Origin: Cymbidium sinense
Lineage: Eukaryota > Streptophyta > Magnoliopsida > Asparagales > Orchidaceae
Reading direction: 5' to 3'
Assembly (NCBI GenBank): GCA_021442155.1
Contig: CM038221.1
Span: forward strand, 77,392,494-77,456,493
Length of the DNA stretch: 64,000 bases
Shown: positions 22,776-34,603 of the stretch, one piece after another
How positions within the stretch are numbered: position 1 is the first letter of the stretch
Layout: each line of letters opens with the position of its first letter
Notes under the pieces: generated by a model
Databases searched by the model: none
What the model saw: the letters and a program-made list of their open reading frames with translations, nothing else
What the model was told of the DNA's origin: nothing
Program-made: the position numbers and the translations under genes

Positions 22776-24480
22776 AAGGAGGTCCCCAAGTCATCCACAG
22801 ATATCAGGCCAAAGTGGTTTTAGTTGGGAACATAATTCTCAAGTCAAGATGTTGATGTAGAACTTGAGGATGATTCATATAAAAATTTAATACAACTACC
22901 TTTTGATTGGTATTCACCTTGTGTTACTAACTTAGCAAAGAAGGGATTAATTCCACATACTTGGTCTAAACATAAGTTGGACTACTTTGAAAAGCTATGG
23001 GACAACCAAAGCAGACACTCTCAATCAAGATCAAGACTAGGATTCAGTGGGTCTAGTTGACGATAACAACCATTGCCTAGTCATCACCACTCATTTGGGG
23101 TCTGATATGTTCTTCTCAAATCATGTTAACTCTTATGAGGAGGCATGTTTAGAGACTTCATATGACTCAAATGTGCCTGAAGTCAAAGATTCACCACTAG
23201 AGTTTGAAGAAGAAATTAGATCAAGCATTGATGAACTCAAAGAAATCAACTCAAAAATTAAAGAAGATCCACACCCGACATACATTAGTTTCTTATTGAA
23301 TGAAGAAGAAACCAATGACTTAGTTAGGCTATTAGCTGAGTTTAAGGATTGCTTCACATGGAGTTACAAAGAAATGCCTATTTATCTTTTGACATAGCAG
23401 TCCACAAATTAGCAATAGAACCTAATGCTAACCCTATCAAGCAAGCTCCTAGATGCATGTGATTAGAAATTAAACAATAGGTCACTTCTAAACTTAAGAA
23501 ATTGATCGATCGATTTATCGGAAGAAAAATTACCTATCTTGTTAGCTAGTGTCATCTAAGAAAAATGATTAAATTGCATATTTTAGGGATCGAACAAGGC
23601 ATGTCCTAAAGATGAATTTCCACTTCCTACACTAAAATTGATGGTGGACGTTGCCTCATCTCATACAGTATTCTCCTTTATGGATGGGTCATCTGGCTGC
23701 AACCAAATCAAGATGGCCCCTAAGAATGAAATAAATACTACTTTTTGAACCCTGATCGGAATCTATTATTATAAGGTCATGCCTTTTGGCCTTAAAAATA
23801 TTGGTGCTACATAAGGCCATGACTTCAATTTGAACTCATTCATCATCAAGTTGAATGCTATGTTGATGATCTAGTAGTCAAAAGAAAAGAAAAGAAAATC
23901 CATCTCTTTGACTTAAGAGTAGTTTTTGAATGGTTAAGATAATTTAACCTCAAAATGAATCCCCTGAAGTGTGCATTTGGAGTAGCTTCAGAGAAATTCA
24001 TTGGGTTTATTGTTCGACACTTGGGAATAGAGATCGACCCAGAGAAGATCAAGGTTACCTTAAAAATGCCACCCCCTAAAAGTATAATTCAACTCAGATC
24101 ATTTTAGGGGCGGTTGGCATTTCTAAGATGCTTCATATCCAACTTATCAGGAAGATGTCAACCATTCTCAACACTTATCAAGAAGGATGCCAAGTTCAAG
24201 TGGGATGATAAGTGTCAACATGCTTTTGAAGACATCAAGTACTATCTGATGATGGTGCCAGTTCTAGCAACCCCTATCCCGAGTGAACCATTGATCCTCT
24301 ACACCGCTGTAATAGATGACTCCCTTGGCCAATTATTGGCTCAAACTAATGATGAAGGAAAGAAAATTCCCTCTACAACCTTAGTCATCATCTAATTCCT
24401 GCTGAGGCAAACTATCCACCTATTGAGAAGCCTTACTAGCTTTAATCTTTGCATCCTAAAAGCTATGACACTACATGCTT
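22776..24480 (+). pseudogene. pol: Element 1 reverse transcriptase
   Basis: The N-terminal part is open at 23047-23397 and ends with LLAEFKDCFTWSYKEMPI, typical of Tat-type RT. Then come, in shifting frames, HKLAIEPNANPIKQAPR, CPKDEFPLPTLKLMVDVASS, FSFMDGSSGCNQIKM, VMPFGLKN, the catalytic YVDD box (23859-23870) and LKMNPLKCAFGVASEKFIGF. The thumb and connection region is open at 24114-24395 (KFKWDDKCQHAFEDIKYYL). The first catalytic Asp region (VCVDFRDLN in relatives) is damaged around 23570. At least six shifts or stops make it dead. Confidence 0.9.
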
Positions 24481-24639
24481 TCTCACAACATTAATATGAA
24501 ATTTATAATCAATCCACTGTATCTCAAGACACGACCAATGCTATCTAGATAGTTGGCGTGATGGTCTATGATTTTATCACAGTTTGACCTCACATTCGTA
24601 CCCTTCCGTGCTGTGAAAGGACAGACACTAGCAGATTTC

Positions 24640-25255
24640 TTAGCAGTGAACCACTTCTTGCTGATTCTCCGCTTAGTGATGACCTCCCTGATGAACAAAT
24701 CATGAACTTAGGGGACACTAGCATTCACCATTGGGAGATATATTTTGATGGTGCGCTTCCTCTCAAAAGGAGAGAAGCCACGATACTCTTCCGAGGAAGG
24801 CGGGGTAGGAATAGTCATCCTAACTCGGACCATGATGTGATTCTTATATCATCTTGTCCAATCCATGCACCAACAATGAAGCCAAATATGAGGCTCTAAT
24901 TGATCTAGAGTTATGTACACTATGCATCCGCATCAACATCTTCAGGGATTCTCAGCTCGTCATCAACCAAATTGCTAGGTCCTACAAAGTTTTAAAGCTA
25001 AGCTCCATCATTACCACAAGTACACCATGGAGTTGTTGGCTCAAATCTTAGAGGTCATTATCTACAAGATTCCTCAAGGAGATAATGTTGTAGTAGATGC
25101 CTTGGCCAAGCTCGCCAAGGAGTTGGAATGCCCAGAAGATGAGTCCATTCCAATAAAGGTTCAAAATAGACTAGTCGTAACCCATATTGATGCTGAACTC
25201 ATCAAGAGACTCTCTCTTGAAGGGGAGGCTGCCATTTCAAAGAGGATGATGAGTT
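24640..25255 (+). pseudogene. Element 1 RNase H
   Basis: Motifs around all four catalytic acids can be read: IYFDGA (about 24739), NNEAKYEALI (about 24866), RDSQLVINQI (about 24943) and DNVVVDALAKLA (about 25084). The enzyme would remove RNA from the RNA-DNA hybrid. Frames change at least three times between these motifs, so the protein is not made. Element 2 keeps only the first part before it is truncated. Confidence 0.85.
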
Positions 25256-25429
25256 AGCCTGGAGGAAACCATTCATGGATTATCTAAACACAATCAAACT
25301 ACCTCAAGAGAAGTCGTTAGACCATCAGGTGAAAAGAGCTCTCTCATATGCTTTCATGGGTGGCACCTTGTATTGACAGTCTTTCGATCATATGTGGTTA
25401 TGTTGTTTAGCCAAATAAAAAACTCATAA

Positions 25430-26516
25430 GATTATGACCGAGGTATAATCAGGTTTATGCGAGCTCACCAGTCTAGTCTGAAGATGAAAGCCAAGATTAA
25501 AAGACTAGGATACTATAGGCCTTCAATGATTACAGATTGTATGAATGTAGCTAGGAGATGCCACCAATATCAGGTGCCTTGTGTGGTCCTGCATCAACCA
25601 CCCAACATTATACATCCTACTTTGGCCTCGTGGCCATTTGAGTGTTGGGGAATGGACATAATGGGTCTGATCGATCTTCCTTCTTCCAAGAGTCACCGAT
25701 TCATTCTAACTACCACCGACTACTTTTCAAGTGGGAGGAGGCAATCCCACTTAGAGAGGTCACAGCTTAGCATGTGCTCCAATTTTTAGGAACCATATCG
25801 TATATAGATTCAGGTGCCTCAATGAATTATATTAGATAATGGTACTACATTCAAGAGCACCAATATTAACAGCTTTGCCCGAAGACACAACATAGATTGG
25901 AGATATTCCACCATTTTCTACCCGAGGGCAAACGGTCTAGTAGAAGCATTTAACAAAACTCTCATCCAAATATTAAAGAAGACACTAGATGACAATAAGA
26001 CACAGCGACATGAGCAATTGGTTGAAGCCTTGTGGGCCTACCGCACCACATACATAACTCCAAATCAATCTATCCCATTCTCTTTAGTGTATGGATCCGA
26101 AGCCATTCTACCATTAGAAGTCCAACTCTCATCACTAAGGATAGCTGTGGGTAGGAAGATTACTACGAAATAGAATGCCAAGCTGTGGTTAGAAGAACTT
26201 GAAGGTTTGATGAGATGTCTCAGGGCATGCCATCACCTCAAGTTGTACAAAGCCAAAATGATTCAAGCTCACAATAAGTTGGTCCATTTTAGAGCTTTTT
26301 AAGTAGGAGAGCTTGTTTTAGTTCTAAGGAGACCAATTTTTACTGTCAAAAGATGGGAGGAAAGTTTGAACCCACTTGAGAAGGCCCTTTTGCCATAGAG
26401 AAGGCCCTTTTGCCATAGAAAAGGTCTACCAAGGAGGATCTTATCAACTCATAAACTGTAAAGGAGAGTGCCCTATGCTTCCAATCAATGGGCTCTACTT
26501 AAAATATTACCCATAA
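25430..26516 (+). pseudogene. Element 1 integrase, end of pol
   Basis: The zinc-binding N-terminal part is partly kept (KIKRLGYYRPSMITDCMNVARRCHQYQ, split here as KIKRLGYYRPSM and RRCHQYQ). The catalytic core has GMDIMGLI with FSKW-like region (25652-25740), LDNGTTFKSTNI (about 25832) and NGLVEAFNKTLIQ (about 25935), so the D, D and E of the triad are all visible. ALWAYRTTYITPNQSIPFSL and a C-terminal GSYQLINCKGECPM then LYLKYYP follow. The natural pol stop is TAA at 26514-26516. Several stops interrupt the core, for example at 25787. A 20-bp duplication at 26380-26420 adds another shift. Confidence 0.9.
26380..26420 (+). repeat. 20-bp tandem duplication in integrase
   Basis: 'gagaaggcccttttgccata' occurs twice in a row. 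Relatives have it once in the WEGPFAIEKVY motif, so this is a replication-slippage insertion. Being 20 bp, it shifts the frame. Confidence 0.85.
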
Positions 26517-27180
26517 ATCTTGTTTGAAAATAATCATCAATAAAACTTCTTTTCATATCAAATTCCACCTCTTATGTGTTAGAAACACCTTTTGCTTGTG
26601 AATCCACCACGATGTGTTTAAGGTAGGTATAAGAGAACCCAAGCGGCATCCCATCCCTCCACAACAAACACAAACTACATTCAATCCTCCAATGCTACTA
26701 GGATAGGTGTAAGAGAACCCAAGAGGCATCCATACTTCTACTAGTACAACTAAGTTAGGTATAAGAAAACCTAAGAGATATCCTTTCTTATTGGAGTAAC
26801 ATTCTTACGTGTTTAGGGTAGGTGTAAGAGAATCCAAGCGGCATCCTATTCCTTCTCCCACAACACAAACAAACACATATCTTTTTGTCTCAGGCTATTT
26901 TGATGTGGGAGCAAGCCCCTGTGGCACTCACTCATTACACTTTGGTGATATATTACCTTGCTTGTATAACCCCAATGGTCATTTTAAGCGATGTGAGTCC
27001 CCACTTTCTTCCTAACTTGACCATTGTAAATCCGAGCACTTTGTTAGTTTGGTAGGTCTTCTGCCTGCAGCTACCCTGTTGACTTTGTTTAAGAGGATGT
27101 AAGCTTACATGCTTTCTTCTTGAACTTGCCATCATACACTAACTAGATCGAGCATATTTAAAATTTAATGGAAGTCCCCG
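26517..27180 (+). other. Element 1 3' untranslated region with tandem repeat
   Basis: After the pol stop, four copies of 'aggt(a/g)taagagaacccaag' plus 'cggcatcc' occur near 26622, 26703, 26757 and 26818. The remainder has no coding signal. No clean polypurine tract precedes LTR B; the last bases are 'aatggaagtccccg'. Confidence 0.7.
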
Positions 27181-30100
27181 TGTTGATCTCATTTTTAGAA
27201 TGAGCTCCCAACCCCTCCATCTTAAACATAAGACTCCTCTTAGCCACTAAGAGTTTCTTTAGTCTTAAGAAACTTCTATTGATTAGGTGAACACTTACGC
27301 TAACCCTGGAGACTTAGAAGAGTTAGCCATAGGAATAGGTTATGCCTTAGGGGTGTTAGGAAAATTTGCCTACCCTATAGCCTGAACCAAATCCTCACTT
27401 CCTCCTTTCAAGTCAAACTCCAAATCAAATCAAATTCCAAACTCAAGCCAATTCCAACTTGATGGATTTTCTTAAATCATGAATCAATTCCAAATGATTG
27501 AAACTCATGATTGAATTCCAAATTCCAAAAAATCTTTCCTAAGCCATCTTGATTTCATCTTATGGTCTTGGCCTAAATCAAATCCAAATCAATTCAAATT
27601 CAAAAAAGTTTCTCATAACCCATTTATATTCTCATTTTTATTCAAAATATAAAAGAAATATAAACTCAAATATCAAAATAAATTCAACCAAAATTTAATT
27701 TAAGCCTTTCAAGTTAAATTCTTGAACTTAGCTGAATCAAACTCAATTCAAGTCAAACCCTTGATTTTCTTCTTGATTCAATCAATCCTTCAATCATGAA
27801 TCCAAATATAAACATAAACCTTAATCATCAAACCAAAACTAAATTCAAAACTCAAATCCAAATTCAACCAAAATTCAACCAAGCCTTTCAAGTCAAATTC
27901 TTGAACTTAGCAATCAAACTCAAATCAAGCCAAACCTTGATTTTCTTCATATTCAATCAATCCTTCAATCTGAATCCAAATATAAACATAAACTTCAATC
28001 ATCAAACCAAAATTAAATCCAAATCAAACCTGTCAAACTCATGTTCATCCTTGAAATTTTTCAAATGAATCAAAACCCATTTGACTCCAAATCACTTGCA
28101 AATGGATTTATATTTCAATCATAAGTCCATATGTGAGTTCAATCAAACTTGAATCAAGCCTTGATCAAGTCAATTGACCCCTTAGGCTTGAGTAAAGTAC
28201 CCTTTTGAGCCAAATTCTAATCGTATCCAAATTGGATTGAACTAAGCCGAACTAATCCTCACATTATGAGCAACAATAATCATGAGATGATCAATCACTC
28301 AAATTGTCAAACCAAGTCAAACTTAAGGGTTTGACCAGTCAACACCAAATGAAACTAAACTAGCCAAAATCCACCATAGGCCAAATTGATTGAAACCATT
28401 GATCAAAACTAATTCATGATCAATGTTGAACTTGATCATTTGAGCAACTAATTGGCCACTTGACCCAAGTTGACCCAACTTGACCTAAAAAGTCAAAATG
28501 TGTCAAATCTTGATCAAAGCTAAATTGATTGCAACCAATGAGTCAAATTCATTCAAAATTGATTGTTGAACTTGACCAAAGCTTCAATTGGCCAACTAAA
28601 CCCAACCCAACCAAATTGACCATGAACCCAACTTGACCTAAAAGGTCAAATCAACTTGAAATCAAACCAAGCCAAAATTAATTAAAACCAAAGATTACAA
28701 AATATTTTAAATGACCAACCAAACCTAAACCAACCATTAACCTAAACCAATTGGGTCAAATAGGTCAAATTGGTCAACTTGACCCATTTGACCTAAATGA
28801 ACCTAAATGAACCAAAACCAAATCTAAACTAAATTGAACCAAACCAATGATACCCATAGGCTCCAAATGATCATTTGAACTTGACCTAACCCATGGTTTG
28901 ACCATTTTTGTCAACTAACCAATTTGACCCTTGACCTAAATGGGTCAAATTGAATCAATTCAAACCAAATGAACTCCAAATCACTTGAAATTTGGCCAAC
29001 CCATTTTTGAATCATTTCAAATCATACAAATCAAAATCAAGGCCAAATGACCACACCCTAGGTCAAAGGTATCCTATGAATAAATTCACTTTGGTCATAT
29101 TCTTTCATGGCCACTGGCATCCTCTAGTGGTCCACTTGGACAAGGAGGTGGTGAACATGACCCGACCTTGAGTGGCCATGACCAACCCAAGGCCAAATCA
29201 CCCTCCAATATTGGACACTTGGATCACTCCATACTCACTAACACATGGGCACTCCTCTCCTTCTCTCCCTCCCTAAAACAAATCACATGGGATGCTAACA
29301 AATCTAACCAACCCAATTAATTGATCAAAATGGAAACTCTACTCCTCCATCATCCAAGGAGTGGAGATATACTCCCCCTAATTCCCACTCAAATGAGAAG
29401 CACTGAATTTGATTGAGCTCTAGGAATCAAAACCAAACATCCCAAAGCTTCCCAAGGCCATTTCTAAGCTCCCTTGATTTCTCCTTTTCAGTTTTGCTTA
29501 AAGCTGAAATAGGGGAGGTCTATCCCAATTCCAACTCATCCAATTCTCCATCAAAACCAAATTAAACTTGCAAGCACCAGGAAGGGACTTTGTCGAGTTC
29601 AATCAAGACATTTCCCAAGTCACCAAGCTACGGGAAGGAGGACTTTGATCAAGGCCGATCACCATTGAAGGGGAGCTTGGTCAACCGAGCCATACACTTC
29701 AAATCAAGACTTGAAACCTTCAACAGGGCTTCATCTCTACTAGACAAGCTTCCTCCTCTGTTGGAGGCACCGGTGATAGCCTCCGGTGAGGTATTGCTCA
29801 AAACTGATCTTAGGATAAAAATTGCTTGGTCCTGTGTGAAGGAAATTGCAATCCTATTAAATCTTGACCCATTAGATACCTTGCTTGTGTTTCCCCAAAG
29901 GTGTGGGGTGAGTTTGAACTCCATCCGAGCTCGGGTGAGCTCGAATCGAGAGATGATCAACGAACGACATCCGTCTCTCGCCACTCGAAAGGAGATAGAT
30001 CACATACTGTCTATTTTGCATGATTGGAACAGTTATGATTAAATGATAATATATCTCCCTCTAATTTATGCCTAAACTACAGGATTAATCATTGCCACCA

Positions 30101-33100
30101 ATCTTAGATTGGGTGGCTCATGTAGAAAGTGTGTCCGCCGTCGGTTGACTCAGCCATAGATGTGACAACTTAAATAACATATCCCATCGTGTCATGTGGA
30201 AAGCACACCATGTCAGTGTGCCGTGTTAGCCACCACATGGCCGATGGGATTAGGGGGTTAATTAGCTCTAATTAATTTATTTTTAATGCTAGAACTTCCA
30301 AAATTCATAACTAATTATATAAAAATCCCAAAAATATAAACTCAAGTTCATTTTAAAGATAATTCAGAGAAGACTAATAGAAAAATCCAAAAAAAAAAAT
30401 TTAAACTCAAGTTAATTAATTAATTTTGAATAGTAGTTTTAACACAATTTGGGTTTTATTGGAAATATAATTATGTTAATTACTCCTTGATTATTTCAGT
30501 AATTAATTCAAAACTTCTTAAGGTTGATTCGTGGGATGGCCTCTACCTCCCATGATTTTCTTGGAATTTATTACTGGATTAATTAGGAGAATTGCTTATT
30601 TCATCCCTAATCACTTTCTTAATTAATTAAATGGTTAATTAACCTATTAAATAGTGATAAATTCATTAATTAAGCTTGCTAATCATCATGAAATAGTGAA
30701 TGGACTTAGGGAATGAGAATATGATTTCTTTTTTAATGTTTTCTCTTGAGTTCATTTCATTTGGATAAACACTTAATTAATTTGCAAATTGATTAATGAC
30801 TTAATCACATCATTAAAAGGATTAATTAACCAAACTCAAAATCAAATTATTCCAGAACTTAATCACTTAATCTTAGGTATATTCTTGAGTGTTCAATAAC
30901 CTAAGAGACTTCAAAGAAATTATAATCAAACTACATGTGTAGGATGGTTATAAAAGTACTTAATTAAACCATTTAGCTTAATTAATCAATAATTGTAAGC
31001 CAATTGCATTAGGCCTCTTTATTTCTTAGGTGCATTACTGATTTAAATTCAATGTGGTTGCATATCATATGTTGGTTCATAATTGTTTAATTATAAGTGG
31101 TGAGTAAGGGGTAATTAATAGATTTAATTCACACCTTAACCTAAATAAAATATAAAATTAACCAAATTGTTCTAAGGATTAAACTAAACAAATTCACACA
31201 TGGGGGAAATGGGTTAGGACCAGCAAACCCTTTTCACATTTCCTAAGTCAAACTAAATTAAAAAAAAAATAAAAATTTACTTAAAGAATTTTGATTCACT
31301 TTAAATGATCTTATTTTATAGGATTGTCTTTAGGAATTAATTAGGGTGAATGAAGTCATATGCTCACATCACTTTATTTCTTTCCAAGTATGCTAAATAT
31401 TAGTCTGGACATCCCAACACTGGAAGGATTTAAGTAGCCCTAAGTAGGTCTTGTATCTTACACCCCTTAGAAAACAATGGCATTGTACTCACTTATATCT
31501 TTTATCATGTGGATGTGCATTATGTTAAAGGATGGAAAATCCCCCTTTTTCTACATAATAAAAACATGCATCAATGGAACATCCAAATTTACAAATAATA
31601 TCTCTTAGCATTCATCATCAAAGTGTGCTAAAGTTTGTATTGCATGGATAGCTATGCTTAGGATCATATATGCATGGTATACATGGTGGACACCTTAATT
31701 AATCTTAAGATATCTTTCTTATTGAATAGGGCATTTAGAGAAAATCTAAACTTAGGATTAATTAAAACACAGAATAAAACATTCACTAAAGAAAAATCAT
31801 TATGGATGTTACCTTAGAAATTACTTAAGGTAGGGATGAAAGAGAAGTTCTCTTCTTTTTTCTTCTCTTTACAATATTTAGTAACTAAGTGTAGGTTCAT
31901 TCAAACTAAATCAAACCATCAACTGAAGTTGACAAATTAACTAAATCACTTAAAATGAAACCACCCTCTAAGTTGAATCTTCATACTTAGAAAATTTCAA
32001 CCTTAAAGCCAAGCTAAGACATGCCACAGAAGCCTTAAATGACACACATATTAGGCTAAGTCACCATTTCTAGCTCTATGTTAGGGTGGTGCATGGTTTG
32101 ATGCTTGATTTTATTTTATATCGTAATGTTTTAGACTGGGTGTTAGGGTGCATATGCATAGGTTGTTAAATGAGCATAATTTAATCATGCCGCAAGGGTT
32201 GTGCCTAAGGGATACTGTAATAAAAATATAAATGCTTTTACTATGCATGTTGCTTATACCCCTAAGCATAACCCAAATTGGGACAGGTGAACTTGGTTAT
32301 CCATGTGTGGGGTGTTAAGTCCAAATTATTCATATAACTTCTTGGATTGTGTGGTATATTTAGCTAATCTCTATTTTGTAAGTTTAGTTAGATTTATCTT
32401 TCCCATTTTAATATAAATTTTATAATTAAGATTTAGAATGAATGTTATGGGAGAAATTAAGGTGAACATTGGTCATAAGACGATGTCTTATGTACCATGT
32501 GAAGCCTTGGAGCAAACTGCATCCCAAGTCAAATCAAAAGAAAGAAAAAAAGGAGTAAAATCAAAAATGTAGAAATGAAGAAATGAAGAAAGGAAGAAAT
32601 GAAGAATGAAGAATGAAGACCCCCATAACATGAATTCTAAAATTGTAATTATTCATTTGTAATGTGTATAAGGGTAGAGCTCATACCCATTTTTCTTTCG
32701 GGGTGGAGCCCACATCGACTTTATTTCTTTTACTATTTTTATAAATTGATTGAGGCTTTGTTTATGATTGTGCAATTAGGATGACATGATTTTTCTAGTT
32801 TCTTAATTGCTTGATGGTTGTTGAATGGCCTGGATGCAATTAGGCACTTAGGGAAAAATAAATTTGTTATCTAATTAATTAAATCAAAATTAAATTAAAC
32901 AACTTATAACCTCACCTAAAGCCTAGGACATAAATCAAGATAATAAAAGATTTAGCAACCTCTTAGCTTGATGTTGTATGTCTCACATCATGCATAAAAT
33001 ATACTATTTCACTCTTGCTAATGGAGGGCTTTCATCTTTGCTAGAGAAAATGACTTGAATTCTGAGAGCCATGGTGGAAACACACCTCTCTTTTGATTTT

Positions 33101-34166
33101 GGCTCATAAGCAATTTCTCATGCATTAGGCATATGAAATTCTATAACCTGTGTCAAATAAAAATATCCAAAAATTAAAATAAAACTTAACATAATTTGCA
33201 TTAGATTAAGTTATGAGTTCATGCCCTTCATGATCTAGTCTCTTAGGGAGTGAGTTTAAGGACTTAGTCTCCTTTCTAAACAATTAATAGCTTAGCCATC
33301 TTGCAAAGCATAAGACTTGTTTACAAGTATTTAAATAAAAGAAGGAGTTAGTTGGTGGCCACCCCTAGGCGGTTGTATGTCCGACAGTCAGGTGGTTTAT
33401 TCTTTCTTGTGGAGATAAACCATATACCCATTTTCATCTTAGATTTAGGTCATGCCTTAGCCCTCACTAAAGCTCCCTAGATTTTGGATCTGAGGTCGTT
33501 GTTTCCCTTTGCGGGTTACAAGAATAAATCCTATCTTACGCATTTCCATGATATTGTATGGAATTGTAAGCCCTAGATTTCTAATAAAAATTCAACTTAA
33601 ACATATAATCCTCTTTAATTTCAAAAATATATATAAAAAGCCCAACCATATGAAAGTTTTGGATGCTCACTAAGTTTTCTAGCATCGTAAGCATCCGCTA
33701 CTCATATCCCTTTGGTTTTGCTAATAACTCTCTCCTCTTGATCAATCCCACTTGATTTTCCTAAAAAATAACTAATTGATTAATAATCTTATCTTTGAAA
33801 TCTTTGGAGATAGCGATCATTTACCTCAATCGAGAGCATTCTTAAGAAGCTCATTCTTTAAGATGTAATTAACTGTGGTGGCTTGCCTCTATAGGGAACT
33901 TAACGAACCCGGTTTAAATAAACCCTGCTTTATTTTTCCATGTAAAGTAGGGGAAAGATCTTTAGTACATTCGAAGATCCATTGTCCTTAGGAGTCCTTA
34001 TTAGGTGACCAGGTCTATTGTAGGATAGTGACTTCTATCTCGACATAGTACATCATTCCTCAATGTCGCACTCAATCACCCTAATGAGTACATCTGTGGA
34101 TCTACATGGTGTCCCAACAACTATACAAAAATTTTAAAATTACAAAATTTGAAAATAAACACCACA
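27181..34166 (+). repeat. LTR B (shared, 6,986 bp)
   Basis: It begins TGTTGATCTC and ends ACCACA. It is the 3' LTR of element 1 and, because a primer-binding site and leader follow at once, the 5' LTR of element 2. Relative to A it lacks about 685 bp between 12715 and 13404 of A. The junction at 31397-31401 is ATATT, present at both breakpoints in A, the mark of a microhomology deletion. The 150-codon open frame at 29590-30042 lies in the GC-richer central part and is not kept in C, D or E. All other LTR blocks listed for A are present. Confidence 0.9.
28430..28960. promoter_or_regulatory. TTGACC field in LTR B
   Basis: The same dense set of TTGACC and GGTCAA words as in LTR A, for example 'cacttgacccaagttgaccc' at about 28458. 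Confidence 0.5.
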
Positions 34167-34174
34167 GATTTTTC

Positions 34175-34192
34175 TAGCGACTCCGCTAGGGA
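34175..34192 (+). other. Primer-binding site of element 2
   Basis: TAGCGACTCCGCTAGGGA, eight bases after LTR B, differs from the inferred functional TGGCGACTCCGCTGGGGA by two G-to-A changes, at 34176 and 34188. Both are in CTG context, which suits deamination of methylated cytosine at CHG sites on the other strand. Confidence 0.7.
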
Positions 34193-34603
34193 TGGTTCCT
34201 CTCACCATATTTGGTAAATGATCGTTGTCTCCAAGTATCGATAGTGGATTTGTAGTCAAATGAGTCTAAGACTACCTATCTTTTTCATTGGCACTTAGCT
34301 CATTTCATTCTTAAGCTAAGCTAGCCAACATCCTTTAAGTTTTAGGATCTCACTCCATGTAGGTCTTGAAACCCCTGTTGGGTCCCCCAATAGGTGTAAA
34401 TAAAATTTAAAGAAAAGATATCACTAAAAACCTTGTTGAACTTCCATACCATTTCTATGGTAAGGTAAGGTTCATTCTACAAACAAGAAAAATAAATCCC
34501 TCATAAAAATATCACTTTTCAAAAGCACTTTTTCAAAATGCACATAATAAAATCTTTGCATCAAAATTTTCACAAAATATATATATATAACTCAACTCCA
34601 TCT

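Larger units (their letters stand above)
8308..34166 (+). mobile_element. Complete-length giant Ty3/gypsy (Tat/Ogre-like) element, coding-dead
   Basis: LTR A, primer-binding site, about 2-kb hairpin-rich leader, gag, protease, RT, RNase H, integrase, 3' untranslated region and LTR B follow in the standard Ty3/gypsy order on the plus strand, 25,859 bp in all. Size, very long LTRs, long leader and a primer-binding site resembling the tRNA-Arg complement fit the Tat/Ogre group as I know it. The first five bases outside (TTTAC) are not repeated after LTR B, because LTR B runs straight into a second internal region. The reading frames carry many stops and shifts, and the LTRs differ by large indels, so the element is old and not autonomous. 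Confidence 0.85.

Noticed and set aside
29590..30042. 150-codon open frame in LTR B as a gene
   Set aside because: The homologous stretches in LTRs C, D and E contain stops and shifts in that frame. It lies in the GC-richer central LTR part, where long chance frames are expected, and the opposite strand is also open.
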